Shown: piece after piece, positions 21,660 through 34,303 of the stretch
Layout: every line of letters starts with the position of its first letter
Position numbering within the stretch: position 1 is the stretch's first letter
Source of the DNA: Brienomyrus brachyistius
Lineage: Eukaryota > Chordata > Actinopteri > Osteoglossiformes > Mormyridae
DNA length: 64,000 bases
Assembly: GCF_023856365.1 (NCBI RefSeq)
Contig: NW_026042700.1
Location: 1 to 64,000, forward strand
Direction of reading: 5' to 3'
Program-made: the position numbers and the translations under genes
The notes under the pieces: model-generated
Seen by the model: only the letters and a program-made list of their open reading frames with translations
What the model was told of the DNA's origin: nothing
The model's database searches: none

Positions 21660-22080
21660 AAACAACACACAAGTTTGTCTCAACACAGGCTCCATAGTCA
21701 AGAAAGCACAGCAGCACCTCTACTTTCAGCGGAAGCTGAGAAAAGTCCATCTCCCATCCTCACAACATTTTACTGGGGAACTACTGAGAGCATCCTGAGC
21801 AGCTGCATCACGGTCTGATTTGGGAACTGCCTCGCCTCAGATCATAAGACCAGCGGATAGTGAGGATAGCTGAGAAGATTATTAGAGTCTCTCTCCCCTC
21901 CATCATGGACATTCACATCACACGCTCCATCCGCAAAGCCACCAACATTGTGGATGACCGCACCCACCCCTCACATAATCTTTTCACTCTGGCATCTGGA
22001 AAAGCATTCAGGCCTCCACAACCAGACTCAGAAACATGGCGCCTGACTACTGAACTCTCAGGGACTGATCTGATACCACA
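21660..22080 (+). pseudogene. LINE C-terminal remnant (unit 1)
   Basis: Matches the C-terminal part of fish CR1/L2-type LINE proteins: KKAQQHLYFQRKLRKVHLP near 21700-21750 and, in another frame, RIAEKIIRVSLPSIMDIH, then RSIRKATNIVDDRTHPSHNL. It is frame-broken and ends in the CA run that begins the next unit's dispersed repeat. Confidence 0.7.
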
Positions 22081-22119
22081 CACAACACACACACACACAC
22101 AGCTGTGTAATTATATCTT

Positions 22120-22680
22120 CGTGGGGACTCTCCATTCATTTCTATGGGGAAAACTGTAATCCCAACATGACAACTTTAACCCCTACCAACCCCTAACCTT
22201 AACCATATGTAACCAAACCAAAAACAAGACTTTTGGCATTTTTAGTTTTTTGACTGTATTTACAGATCTTTGTGAGTACCTGAAAATGCCCCCCAAAACA
22301 TCAAAATAACAGGTTTTTGTCACATTGTGGGGGACATTTGGTCCCCACAATGTAATATACACCTAATCCACACACACACACAGAGTAGGTATTTGAATCT
22401 TTGTGGGGATTCTCCATTCATTTGTATGGGCGTAACCCCAATCCTAACTATGGGAACCTTAAACATTGCAGTAGTTACCAAGCAGTAACAGTAAGCAACC
22501 AAATAAAATGCAAGACTTTTTGAATTATTCCTTTGGCTGCATTCAAAGAATTTAATAAAATTCAGTATCTTCTTACTTTCGGGAACGAAAACATGTCCCT
22601 ACAAAGTCAAAATAACATGTTTTTATAGCACTATGTACATAACCACCCACCCAAACGCGCGCACACACACACACAAACAG
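22120..22680. repeat. Doubled dispersed fish repeat with CA runs (unit 2)
   Basis: Same doubled repeat as at 1-490, here with its left end visible (the GTGGGGACTCTCC core at about 22121). CA runs lie at about 22086-22101, 22367-22382 and 22661-22674. Confidence 0.6.
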
Positions 22681-23209
22681 GCCTACCTACAGTATACCCT
22701 CCATAGATTCCTGAATGAAATATCTGTAAAGCAGTTATTATGGCATGGCGTTTGGTTTGAACATGCAGTTTTTAAGAATATTGCGCTAATTCTAAACGAA
22801 AGACTGCACTAATTCTAAAATAGCTATATAAGAACTTTATTTACCATTAAATAAATTATAAATCAAACCAAAATTTAGTCTCTCAAAAAACTTGTATATG
22901 ACATATCTTTGTTCACATTATGAGAAATTAAAAACACCAGGACACAGAATGTGAATAACAAGAACTATAGTGTTCTTTCTCAAAAGCGTACCTACCAACG
23001 TGGCTAAAATGCTAATTGCGTTCGTCAGCTATGGAAAAAAAACAGCGGGGCACCCCAAACATCGCGGTATTACGCATTACCGTAATACTGCGTAGCAAAG
23101 ACATAATGTCATAAAAAAATTACAGTCAGTATTTATAGACAGAACTGCGTGGTTTCCCATTGACAAGTAGATACATGGTTTACGGGCTTGAAGGCGGTTA
23201 GATCAACAA

Positions 23210-23435
23210 ATCCAATCACGCTCAGCCAAAACAAGCACGAGCTAAACATACTACTATTGATTGGTTCACCTTCAAATTCGTCCCGCCCTGACAATTAATT
23301 CTCGTTTTCATTCGTTGAAAATGGCGTCAGTACATATCTTCATCCTTTCGACCAATGAAAAATTTCGCTGGTTTCCATAGAAACAAAATCAGTGCAGTTT
23401 GAACATAAACTTTCTGACAGAGCGATGGCGCAGCG
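23210..23435 (+). promoter_or_regulatory. Candidate CCAAT-rich promoter and tiny first exon (unit 2)
   Basis: Copy of the unit 1 block. All three CCAAT motifs, the ATG (23425) and the donor CAGCG|GTGAGA are unchanged. Confidence 0.25.
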
Positions 23436-24071
23436 GTGAGAAGCATCTCTTCCTATGTTTCTTGCTATTTCTTCAGATTATGTTTTGTTAGCATAGTTAA
23501 TTATATATTTCATTGTATGTCGTGATATAGTTCATGCAAATATTGCCGCAAAATATAATTGAAATATATTTAAAATTAGTAGCTTAAACTGTAGATGCTG
23601 TGGCCATTTTTCGTAATGTGATTGTTTATATTTAAATTGTAAGAGAAAATAATTGTGTTAAACTTAAAAACAACAAGCCTTATGGTTGATATGATTGGTT
23701 TTACTCATCCGGTCTGTCGTAATGCGTTTCATCTGAAGATGTTATTCTGAAAAGAGCCCCTATACGTTTACTTTTTAAATGTCCCATGTTGTTGAAGTAA
23801 GATTAACCGTTTGCTGGGTTCATTACCATGGCGATGTTATAACGTACCGAAGCAGCGTCCTGATTTCGCCAGCGTTACTGTATAGGTTGTGAAACAGTTT
23901 TAGCAATTTGGCCGCTTCTATCGGAGTAGCCTCGATGCCACGAGCAGCCAATGAAGGCTCCATCCCTTTCCATAGGCATTCTTGGTGAATAGCATTTAGC
24001 AAATGTCTGGAGTACGTTGAAAATACAGTGTCTAGTTTGGCTTTGAGAGTATCACAGACGGCTAGTTAATT

Positions 24072-24416
24072 ATGTTAACCAGAATGAAAATTCCGAAAGC
24101 TGTTTCCTGGACCAACGACCAGCACTGGGGAGCCTGGGACCTGTGGGACGAGGTGATCGACTGGGGAGAGAGGAAAGGTTTGGAGGAGTGCTCACCAGCG
24201 ACACCCCCCACTGTCCAGGCTGGGGAGGTTATGGGGGGACTGGGAGGTGTGACGGACTGGTGTAAGGGAGGGGAGGGTGTGAGAGTGATAGGCAATGCTG
24301 GCATTGTTTCTGAGACTCTTCAGAGAGGAAACTGGCGGTGTAGAGATAGATGTGGGTCTGGTATAGATAGAAGATGTAGAAGTGGTGGAAAATTAATATT
24401 AAAGTTGAGCTTGTAG
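24072..24416 (+). CDS. Hypothetical 114-residue frame (unit 2)
   Basis: An ATG-started frame of 114 codons, preceded at about 20 bp by an acceptor-like TATCACAG. The first 45 residues are rich in Trp, Asp and Glu (WTNDQHWGAWDLWDEVIDWG); the C-terminal part is Gly/Arg/Cys-rich. No signal peptide, membrane segment or known motif is visible. The frame is open in units 2 and 3 but shifted in unit 1, which argues against strong selection. The G-rich base composition makes chance openness plausible. Confidence 0.25.
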   Translation: MLTRMKIPKAVSWTNDQHWGAWDLWDEVIDWGERKGLEECSPATPPTVQAGEVMGGLGGVTDWCKGGEGVRVIGNAGIVSETLQRGNWRCRDRCGSGIDRRCRSGGKLILKLSL

Positions 24417-24569
24417 AGCTCTTGACACAGAGAAGAGCCAAAATACAAGGAAGATGAAGCTGTGGTTCTTCTGCTGCTGTTTGGGGAACATTAACTGTTT
24501 GAAACAGTATCAAAGATAATGAATTAAGTGTGCTAAATTTTGAGATGTATAGTGGAATGTTTATTAATA

Positions 24570-25870
24570 ATTGTTAATGTGGCGCCCCTGAACCCCCTCG
24601 GTTGGCCGCCCCTGCCGGTTGTGTGGGGTCGGGGATGAGGACTAATCGGGGCCAGTCGGGGATCTGGCCCCGGTGCCGGGGGGGGCCCACTCCTGCACGC
24701 CCTTATTGCTCCCCTGGGCCGGACACCACATTTCATACAACACTAGAGCTTTGAGGGGCAGTGGGGAGGTTTTACTTGCACATTAGACACCACATGACAC
24801 TAGGGCTGAGGAGGTGGGTATAGGCAGGTGGGGTTCTGCCGTCTGCCAGCGGTGGGGTGCCCGTGCCTCGACTGTTCACCTGCTTTTTGCACTTTAGTTA
24901 TATACACAGTCCATGCTACATTAGGGCCTTGGGGTGCAGGGAGGGGGATGGGGGACTCTGCCATCTGCCAGTGGTGGGGCCCTCATACTCGATCTGCACC
25001 CACTAATTTTAATGCATTGTAGACATAAACACACAACTCTCTCACACTTGTACATGCACACTTCACATTAACATGGGACGGGGAATCAGTGGGGGCTGAG
25101 AGGTCCCCCCTAACTCTCTGTCTCTGGCCCTGCGCGTGTGGGGTGGCCCGGCAGGTAGAAGACGGCTCTGGCCGGTGTGGGCCGTCTCCTCTTGTGGGCT
25201 GCGGGCTGGGTGGTCCTTGGCTCTGCTGCGCCGTGGTGGGGCCCTGGCAGGCGGTCCGGGGTATCTAGGGATGCTCTGAGCCCTTCTAGGCGAATTGTAG
25301 GGTTCGGTCTGGGCTGGGCGGGGGGTCTGCCGCTCCCCGGTTGACGCAGGTCCGCTCCTGGGTGGTGGGGGGGGGGGGGGTGCACTTTGTTTGTATGGGT
25401 CTCCCTTAGATCATCCTGCAGTGTCGGGGAGGGGGGGGACGTGCCGGGTCGCTACAGTGGGCGGTGATCCGTCCTGCCGGGGAGCGGGCTGGGGGGACCG
25501 TCCGCCAGGGGAGTGTTCCCGGTTGATGGGGCCCTTTGGCCCTGGACCCGCTTCCCTCGGTGGAGGGCTTGCGGGAGGGACTGGGGGGCTCGCTGTCTGT
25601 CCCCCCTATGCGGACCTCCTTTTACAGGGGTTGGGCCCCCCTTAGTCCCTCGTGGGCTCCCTCTCGGGTTGGGCGGGTGGTTGTCTTGTGGACATATGGC
25701 CATGGGCCGTGTGTTTCTTATGGTTGTTTGTACTCTGTATTCCCCTACACTTTATTTTCTCCATCCCACCATTACATCTCCAGCCCGCTGTTCCTGGGAA
25801 AAGCCACCTGCCAATCATCCTTGGAGCAGCAGCCATTCTCAGGATCTCCTACATCACAGATCACCTAATA
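24570..25870. repeat. GC-rich G-skewed block, uninterrupted (unit 2)
   Basis: The intact form of the block split by piggyBac in unit 1. It holds a G14 tract at 25367-25380. Short overlapping frames in all phases are conserved only because the DNA is near-identical; no domain is recognised. Confidence 0.45.
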
Positions 25871-26049
25871 AACACAGGACCTGTCGACGACTGGAGAAAA
25901 GGAGAAACGCTGAAGCACACTGGGCATTTTGGAAGCATTTCATCATAATAAATTACCTTTGCCTTTACAGTTTCTGTGTACAGTTTCATTATAGTAAATT
26001 GCACTTAGTTGTGATTACTCAGTTACAAAGACAATGGGTCACTCTATAA

Positions 26050-26667
26050 TGGGTGATGGTATGCTTTTAGCTGTGCTTCCACAGGTTGTATCTGCCTTAG
26101 TAAATGACTAAATGTCTTTTTCACAAATGATTTTGATTATGTTTGTAGAATTAAATTAAAGGTAAACCTGTACATTGGTTAAAATAACATCTGACTGCTA
26201 CAATAATACATCATACAGCGTTTTTTGTACTAATGTGCTACCTTGAGACATTCAGGTTGTATAATAAACAATTTTAATAAGAATTGTGTTAAGTAATTAA
26301 CTTTCAAAATCTATCAATACCATGCAAAAGTGTAAAGTCAAATTTATGAGATACTTATTACAATAAACGGAAGTAGTCTGTACCCATTTAAAGAGGCTTT
26401 ACATCGTACAGCTTCTTATACTGGTCTGGTTGGTGGGTATAAAGGATCTATTAGAAATCTTCCTCCTCCAAATGTATCATATCATTTCATGAGTTTTGGT
26501 AGAGTGGGGGTAGCAGGATAATAATAGGATTTACTGGTTATTTTTAAACAAAGAGGAAGTACACAGTCCAACCAGGTACTATATTGAAATGCTAACAAGT
26601 TTTTAAATATTTTTATTCAAGTGACTTTAAGTCTGGATAATGTTTTTAATGGTTGGCAACGTGTGTA
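26050..26667. other. Spacer with 3.2-kb deletion junction (unit 2)
   Basis: Unit 2 runs as in unit 1 up to GGTTATTTTT (unit 1, 6949) and then continues at AAACAAAGAGG (unit 1, 10148). The join lies at about 26547. No obvious repeat flanks the breakpoints. No gene. Confidence 0.8.
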
Positions 26668-28150
26668 TTACTGTATAATTAAATAATTAAACTTCTGAAA
26701 TGGCCGCTCAGTGCAGGAGGAGGCTGCAAACCTGAAGAGGCACACAACCGTATGGGTGGGGCAGGGGATCAATGGTGTGAGGTAGAGGACCAGGGCAGTG
26801 GGATTGCAGTGGCACAAGGGCAACCGTGTGGTCATCATGGGCTCCTCCAATGGCAGCTTCAGGTAAGTCGCTCTGGTAAACCCCGTTAGACTCCAGTGAA
26901 GTGAGTGAGGCTGCAGCGCAACACTGGAGGGGACACATGTGGGCTCAGGGGCCCACGTGACTGTAGCAGAGGAAGGGATCTCTAGCTGATGTGGAGGTAC
27001 AGGCCCAGTGGCAGTAAGGGGTGGGCAGTCAGCTGCAGAGGCTGCGGGGCCAGCGGCCCCACTGTACACATGGACCGCAGGGAATCTCAGCATGTTGTGC
27101 CCAAAGTCCAGCACACATGCCGTGCTCCGGGGGAAATTCAGGCCCAGGATGGAGGGATCGAGCATGTCAGCCATCCACATAGTTACTATTCACAACTAAA
27201 CCCCCCATGTCAAAAGGGAACAACCCCGTCCCTCTTAAAGGGGCCAGGTCACCAGTCATTGTTCTCACCTGCACCAATGTCAGTTCTAGACAGTGTCTGG
27301 TCTCACCAGGGTTGCAGTGGAACCTGTATGGACTAGGGCAGTACATGCGACTCACATCACTATGGTGGGTATGTGACAGAAGTTGCCTCTGTGAGTCCAA
27401 TCCGTAGTCACCACCTCTGCAGCAGGTGGCAGCAGGGCCACCTCCCCGGTGTCACCAAGGAAGTTCCGGAAATTAACCTTGTTGGCCCACATCTTCCCGG
27501 CTATGCGTGCCCTTGGCGGAACCCTGGGTGGCGGTGAACTTGGGACACTGTCTGAGGATTGAGGGGTGGGGGGGGTGCTGCTGCCTGTCAGCCTACAGGC
27601 AGTCTGCATCCAGGAAGTAAACCTGAGGGCCTGGGTCCTCCAAGCCCTTTGGCGTTTACAGCTTGGTTGATTTCTCCCGCCTCGTTCCCCGCCACCTCGC
27701 TGCCCACAATTTCTCTCTCCAAAGCCAGTTCCAGGGCCTCGTCTAGGGACGCAGAGGGGTTGACTGTGTCTGAATGTGAGCTATCTGGGGTTAAGTGTCT
27801 AGATAAACTGATCCCTGGCCAGTTCACTCTGTACTGATAGAGCCATGTGAGCACAGACACGCCTACACAACCCCTTGATATCATTAAGCAGGATGCAGAG
27901 AGACTCATTTGACTCAATCCCTGCACCTATTGTTTAACTGAGAGGGCAGAAGTCCTCACACTGCCCACAGCGATTCTGCAGGGCACTGACCAGTGTCTCA
28001 TCCAGGGGCTCAAGCAACCAGCAGTGTACACCTCAGAAAAGCATGTGTGACAACCCTGAGGACCTGCTTGCATACCACAATGGTATCCCATCTCCCCTTG
28101 CTCTTTGAAGGGGTACAACCCATCCAGTATAGTTATCACTGGGCTATCAC
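26668..28150 (-). pseudogene. Gypsy-type retroelement gag/protease remnant (unit 2)
   Basis: Copy of 10270-11760 with a few substitutions. The same gag-like (DEALELALE) and protease-like (ILGLNF) blocks are present in separate frames. Confidence 0.6.
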
Positions 28151-28262
28151 AATGTCATCACAATACTAAAGACTGAAACAAAGCCGTGAGGTCAGACCCT
28201 CTGTATACAGCACACAGTCTCACCCTCACATCCTGTATGACCACATTTCTGCTGTTCACATG

Positions 28263-29070
28263 GCAATTCTCCAGCTTCCTTTGCCCTACAATGGACTGAC
28301 GACCTGTTGAAGGTCTACCTCACTTTACACTTTGCCCATGTCTTGTGTGTATACCCTGTCCGATCCTAACGTGTATTTAGTGTGTGTAAATCTCTCACTG
28401 CATCTGCATTTCGCAGTTCAGCTTCTGACAACATTGTGTTTCCCATCTGTGTATTTGGGTTCGGTGCTTGTTGGGTGCCTGTCGTGGTCCTTCTATTTAC
28501 AATTGTACGCAGGGCATGCTGGGATATGCGCCCCGCCGGTGTTACACTAGTATAAAAAAGGAATCTGGTCGAGTTTGTTCATTGACCAAATTTTGTTTTT
28601 GCGAACCAAATTGTTTGTAGGCCAAAGCATTTGTGAATTGCAAGCACTACTGTACTAATGATAAATTGGTATGAAAAAATGGAGACAATTTCTGAGACAC
28701 CAGAGCGATCCGTGTACTGTAATATTTATCTTATCAATAACACAGTAAAAATACACATTAGCGCCAATTCATCTTCTTTATTCATCATGAATATTTTAAT
28801 TCATTAATGCAGGAGTCTGTGATAAATCGCTATCAGCATTTGGTTTATAATGGCCAATTAATGATAACTAAAAAGAAACAGAGAGACTAAAGACACAACT
28901 TTCAACCATGATATGAGTGCTGTTGCTGCATAATTTGTCCACCAGGGGTCACAGCGCAACCCCCATCTCGGCAAGATGGATGACTTGAAATATGTTTCTA
29001 TATCAAGTTGAATTATTTTTATTTCTATAGCACATTTAAAAACAATCTATGTTGTGCCAAAGTGCTGTAG
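28263..29070. other. Spacer with the extra 250-bp block (unit 2)
   Basis: Holds the 250 bp missing from unit 1 (about 28512-28762). That block includes CATGCTGGGATATGCG and a GCGCC-bounded right edge. Whether it is an insertion in units 2 and 3 or a deletion in unit 1 cannot be decided here. No gene. Confidence 0.5.
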
Positions 29071-29079
29071 GTCAAAATA

Positions 29080-30205
29080 ATATAAATATATAGTAAAAGT
29101 AGAGACATTGGCCAATGTTACACAATGTTACACAAAAAATAATCAGAATCAGACTGTGGTTTATTGCCAAGTAGGTTGACCCTACAAGGAATTCTTTTTG
29201 GTATAATGGTGCTCCATGGAAAAACAAGACTAAGCAACAACCAAGTTCAAAAAACAGTGCAAAAGTTATACAATAATCTAGTAATAAATATAAAATCACT
29301 ATAAATGTTAAATACATGATGTGCAAAGCAGAATAGTCAGATTAAATAGATAAATAAAATGTGTTCCTGTGTGTGCAGGGTCAGTACAGAGATGCATCTA
29401 ATAAGAAGCGGTGTAAGGCTGAATTAGCTCCGAGACGGACTGGGGACCTATGCCATGTATCGCCTTAGAAAGAAATAAGAAATCTTTAAACTGTATTCTC
29501 AGAAATTCTCAAAACTTAACAGGTAGCCAATGCAATGTAGCCAACACAGGGGAAATTTGGTGTCTAATTTTTGTTGAGAGCCTGGTAGCACCGTTTTGAA
29601 CAAGGAGTAGTCAGAATAAAGATGCTTCTGGTAAACCTGGGTACAGAGAACGGCAGTAACCCAATCAGGATAAAAGCAGGAGTAACTCTCCAGGTCTTTG
29701 GCTGAAAGGTGTGGTTTAAGCCAGGCTATTGAACTCAGCTGACAGAAACACCCCTTCACAACAGCATTTATTTGTTTATCAAACTCAGTGATGAATCAAA
29801 GATGACACCAAGATTTTTATTATGTGACTGGAGGTTTTCTGAATGAGGCCCTAATTGTTCTCTGAGATCATGAACAGTGACCAAAACTCATTACCTCTGT
29901 CTTGTTTTCATTAATCTGGACGAAAGTCATTGCTGTCCTGTTCTTAATATCCTCCAGACAGTTAGAAAGGGCCACCAGAGAGCAGCAGTCACCAGGTTTT
30001 AATGGCAGATATGGCTGCGTATCACCAGCATAGCAATGATATTTTACATAATAACGTTCACAAATAGAGCGCAAAGGAAACATGTATAGAGGGAATATGA
30101 GAGGGCCTGTATCACAGGACTGGATATGTTTACAAGTAAGGCCATAGTACTTAAGGGGTGTGGCCATCCCACACAGTGACAAGCCCATTCATTCACCTCA
30201 TCTAG
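29080..30205 (-). pseudogene. LINE reverse-transcriptase remnant with 3' tail (unit 2)
   Basis: Copy of 12440-13560 with the same YAGD box (frame 29868-30188) and thumb fragment (29499-29759). Inactive. Confidence 0.75.
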
Positions 30206-30489
30206 GCCTTTTACTAGGGATTTAAGGTCCTGGTTTTCCTCTCAGACCCTAGAACACACTGCCAGGCTCAGATTCCCGATCCCACATCCTGCTGAAGCCC
30301 TTCCCAAGATCAGACACTAGTTTTGTTTTCCTTGTTCTTATAGTAAAATGATGGTCTTTGACTTTTATACATCATCACTGTTCTGTTAATTACACATGAC
30401 CTAATCTAAGTATTACACAAACCAAGCATAATTACTTAGAGATGTCATAAGATGGAAAATCCTTATTCAGTTAATTATTTTCCCCACAG

Positions 30490-30803
30490 GTGCTGACAGT
30501 GTGTCTACAGTGAAATGGGCCTGTGTACAGAGAGGATGATCTGTAACAATCCCATGTTCCTATGGTGACAGATATAAAACTCATGTGAAATACTGGTGCA
30601 GAGGGTATAATGTGAGGTCATGTACTCCCATAGTACACACTGACTCTCCACAGGAGGGTAAAGTGTGAGTCAGAGATGATCCTGACCAGCGAGTCTTCAC
30701 TGTGACCATCAACAATCTGACAGCTGAGGACTCCGATCGGTACTGGTGTGGTGTGAAGATCAGTGGAGCCTTTCTGATCAGGTTAATCTGTCAGTCACTG
30801 ATG
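30490..30803 (+). pseudogene. V-type Ig exon 1 of CD300/pIgR-like receptor, broken (unit 2)
   Basis: Copy of 13847-14160, with the same splice sites, 314-nt length and two in-frame TGA codons. It differs at HTDSPQEG where unit 1 has HTDSPLEG. A leader exon with matching phase lies upstream at 20003-20042. Confidence 0.85.
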
Positions 30804-31156
30804 GTAAGATGTCTGTACTGCAGACTGTAGCCAATGAGATGCACAGTATGTAACATGTCACTGAGTCAAAAAGGAAGGACCTTAACACAAACACTGATGA
30901 AAAAAATGTTTTAATATTTTAAAAATCTGCATTTTAATTTAATTCAATATGATAAACGAGACTTGGAAGAAGTAACAGTGTCAGCTAAATCGGGCGACTT
31001 CATGAGGTTAAATATGATAAGCAATATGTTAAAAAATGTCAGTTTATTGGCCAAACATTTACATACAGTATGTATGTTGTAATGGGCTGATATTCATAAA
31101 CATTTCATTGCTGTGGAAATCGTTGAGTGTTTTACCTGTGTGTTGAAGTCCTCCAG

Positions 31157-31437
31157 GGCTGTCAGTGGACAAACAGGAGGTGACGGGTGTGGATGGAGAC
31201 AGTGTCAGTGTTACTATGGAAACAACAAAAGACAAAGGATGTGGTGTAAGATTGGGGGCTCCTGTGCATCAGAGAGATCAGTGAGTTTGCATGGGAGGCC
31301 TGTCCTGATCAGGGATGACACAGAAAATAAAACCTTCATTGTGACAATGAGTGGGCTGGAGAGGAAGGACACTGGCTGGTATTGGTGGCTGGTTGTGGAA
31401 TCCTGCAGATTCCAGTTCATATTACTGTTAAACATAA
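31157..31437 (+). pseudogene. V-type Ig exon 2, frame-damaged twice (unit 2)
   Basis: As unit 1, with the same early frame break. It is two bases longer near the end, so after DTGWYW the frame shifts and the second Ig cysteine codon of the WYWC motif is lost. Confidence 0.8.
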
Positions 31438-32029
31438 GTAATTGATTTAAATCTGCCTGTGAATTATTTATGCTTGAATATAAATAGATACATACTAATC
31501 AACCCAGCAGTTTCACTCACGAAGGGGTTTGTGCTTCTTTGTGGGGATAATCCCCTATTTATCAGCTGTTGTGAAACAGAGTTATTTATTGGGATTATTG
31601 TTTCAATGATAGTGGCACGGTGGTCCAGTAGGCGGCGCTGTTGCTTCACGCCTCCATGTTTAGGGGTTTGAATCTGGCTTCTGCTCTGTCTGTGTGGAGT
31701 CTGCATGTTCTCCACATGCTGTGTGGGTTTCCTCCAACAATCCAAAAACGCACAGTCAGGCTAATTGGTGTCTTTAATATTGAATGTGTGTCTTCTAGTT
31801 TATGATCAGTCTGTAATATGACAAAAATCACAGCATTTTCCACAGACATACAGCCAGTCACTTGTTATGTATACAAATCCAGACAAATCCATGTAGCTTG
31901 CAACATAATTCAGGCATTTTTTCATCTTTGTGAGGATGAATTGTTACTAATGGTGTGCAGACTGACTAACATGTCTGTAGGTGGTTTTTCATTGCAGCGT
32001 AGACCAGTGTTACAATTGTACTCTGTAAT

Positions 32030-32351
32030 ATCTGTTCCAGTGCTGCATCCATCCATTGTCTGAAACTGCTTGTCTAATTCAGGGTCCCTATGGGCGCAAG
32101 GCAGGGAACGTCCCATGACAGGGTGCCAACCAATTGCAGGACACGCTCACACTCCATTCCCTCGCACAAGCACACCTACCGGCAATTTGACAACTCCAAT
32201 TAGCCTCAGCATGTTTTTGGACTGTGGGGGGAAATCAGAGTCCCTGGAAGGAACCCCACAATGACACAGGGGGAGCATGCAAACTCCATACACACGGAAC
32301 TCCAGCGAAGACTTGAGTACACGTGCCAGAGGAGTGAGGCGACAGTGCAAA
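32030..32351 (-). repeat. Teleost interspersed repeat, truncated (unit 2)
   Basis: Copy of 15385-15706 with the same truncated end. Confidence 0.7.
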
Positions 32352-32985
32352 CCCTGCTTTTTATTAACTATCCTTTCTCCTGTTTCCACTGCTCTCCTTT
32401 TCTCTGCACATGATGAAGAAGGAGGGGATAATGAAAAACGGAGGTAAGCATTCAGCAGCATTTACAGTAGTGTGGGGGTCCAGCTAGCAGCATTTACCTG
32501 ATCACACAGTAATGGGAAACTGTCATTTTAATTTTAAGAGAAAAAAATATTTTTTATTTGATTTTCTTAATAATAAACTTGAGATCCCATCCCATCCAGG
32601 GTGAGCCCTTGCCTTTTGCCCTGTGCTGCTGGGGAATGACTGCAGGCCTGTTTTTACAAAATAGTGTAACATGTTGTGTGATAATCTCTAGCTATTTTCA
32701 TGCTCTTTGTTAATGTCTCCTGTTCCTCACATGTGTCCTGTGTAATAGTACCGATGTGGCTGTACCGTGTTTCTATAAAGCATGTAAGACTTTACTGTTC
32801 ACATCCACCCTCTTATTCAGCTCTTTGGTCCAGCTGGCTCTGTATGTAGGACTGAGCTGATCGGTGCTGCTGTCGATTATCAAGGTGGTTTTACTTCAGT
32901 CAGAACAGATTCACTGTTTTGTTCTTCAGGTTTAAATGTGATATGTGTGACTGACAGACACACTGGTGTATTATATGTCTCACAG

Positions 32986-33187
32986 GTGGGAGCAGGTTCT
33001 GGATGCTGTACTGAAAGCTGGGACTGGTGTGTTTTACCTGATTTGCACCATCATCACCATTCAGCTGCACTGGACCTCCTGTAGAAAGCGGGAACCAATC
33101 AGAGAGAAGCAGAGGGTCTCCCTGGATCAGAGGAAGCTGGCAGAGGAGATGACCTTCGTGGAGCAGAATGAGTCAGACGAGCTGTAA
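32986..33187 (+). CDS. Terminal exon: membrane segment and cytoplasmic tail (unit 2)
   Basis: Copy of 16341-16542, open, with one change (CRKREP for CRKQEP). Same acceptor and same AATAAA at the stop. Confidence 0.5.
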
Positions 33188-33435
33188 AATAAACGGTTAT
33201 GCTAACTGCAGTGAAGCCTCTCTCACTCGGCCCTGCTCAGTCTGTACAGTCATAGCATGAGAGTCAGTTAAACACAGAGGGGATGATTATCTGCTGGCAA
33301 CCTGTACAACCACGTATTGGCCACTTATTCACAAGTGCTTTGCTGCCACCTGCTGGTTAATGTTTAATAATCGTTATCTTGTGAAGGTAAGACTGGTTTT
33401 TATTAAATTGTCTCTTGATTCTGAAAAAATATGGT

Positions 33436-34211
33436 ACTATGCAAAAGTCTTGGGCCATCAAAGAAAACGTTTAATGCTATTTAATTGGGTTGTGTATATT
33501 TGCTCAGAACAAAAACACAATTATCATAAAAATATATGCAAATTAAAAGTGACACAATAAAAACTAACAAGAATTTCTTCTTTTCTCCATAAAGTTACTG
33601 ATGCCTTGTTGGATCGCTAGATGAACCACGCTTTGGATCCTAAACCTCTCCTCAGGGGCACCCCAGCCATTCCATGTATTTGTTAAATTCTGCCACCAGC
33701 TCACTTAATTAATTAATTTAATTAAACAAATGTGTCATGCCCGGCTCGTCCGCTCCTCCTGTGTGCCACGCCCCCTGATTACCCACGTGTTTTCTCCCGA
33801 TTGTACCCAGCTGTATCTAGTTAATTTGCTCAGTCCTGTGTATTTCAGTCCGTGTCTTACCCGAGTCCTTTGTCCGTCATTGATGTCAGTTGATGTTCGT
33901 GCCCTCGTCCCTGAGATTAAACCCCTCGTTTGCCCTGATTCTCGGCTGTCTGCCTGCTTCTTACCCGCCTGCCCGCGATCGCTGCCGTCTCCCGTGACAA
34001 AATGTTAATGATGCATTGATTAGCCATAGGAGTTGTGTTATAAAAAGATATAGGTCTATTGGATGGTTGGTGCAAATGTTTTACTAACTTTAGAAGAGAT
34101 TTTGAAATGACTGGGCTGCCACACTTTGACGGACAAAATATTATAATTCTAGACCAAGATGAAGATCATTTGAACATCATTTTCTTCGACAGCCCAAGAC
34201 TTTTGTACAGT
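33436..34211. mobile_element. MITE-like element with nested solo LTR (unit 2)
   Basis: Same 776-bp nested structure as 16791-17566. Confidence 0.7.
33733..33999. mobile_element. Solo LTR, 267 bp (unit 2)
   Basis: Copy of 17088-17354 with the same AAATG duplication, so it predates the segmental duplication. Confidence 0.85.
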
Positions 34212-34303
34212 TTTGTATGTGTCTTTTATACTGGTCATAATTTGTTTAAATACATGATTAATAAATTGATACTTTACAAAACATTTCATATTTTTCTGAA
34301 ATT

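Larger units (their letters stand above)
1..22158 (+). repeat. Segmental duplication, unit 1 of 3
   Basis: First copy of a long head-to-tail repeat. Base 1 aligns with 22159 and 38491, and near-identical sequence follows in the same order. It is 22.2 kb because it holds a private piggyBac element (about 2622-5185), a private 161-bp tandem duplication (17659-17980) and about 150 extra bases in the LINE remnant near 21637-21793. It lacks a 250-bp block present in the other units (28512-28762 in unit 2). The phase of the unit is arbitrary because the window starts inside the array. Confidence 0.95.
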
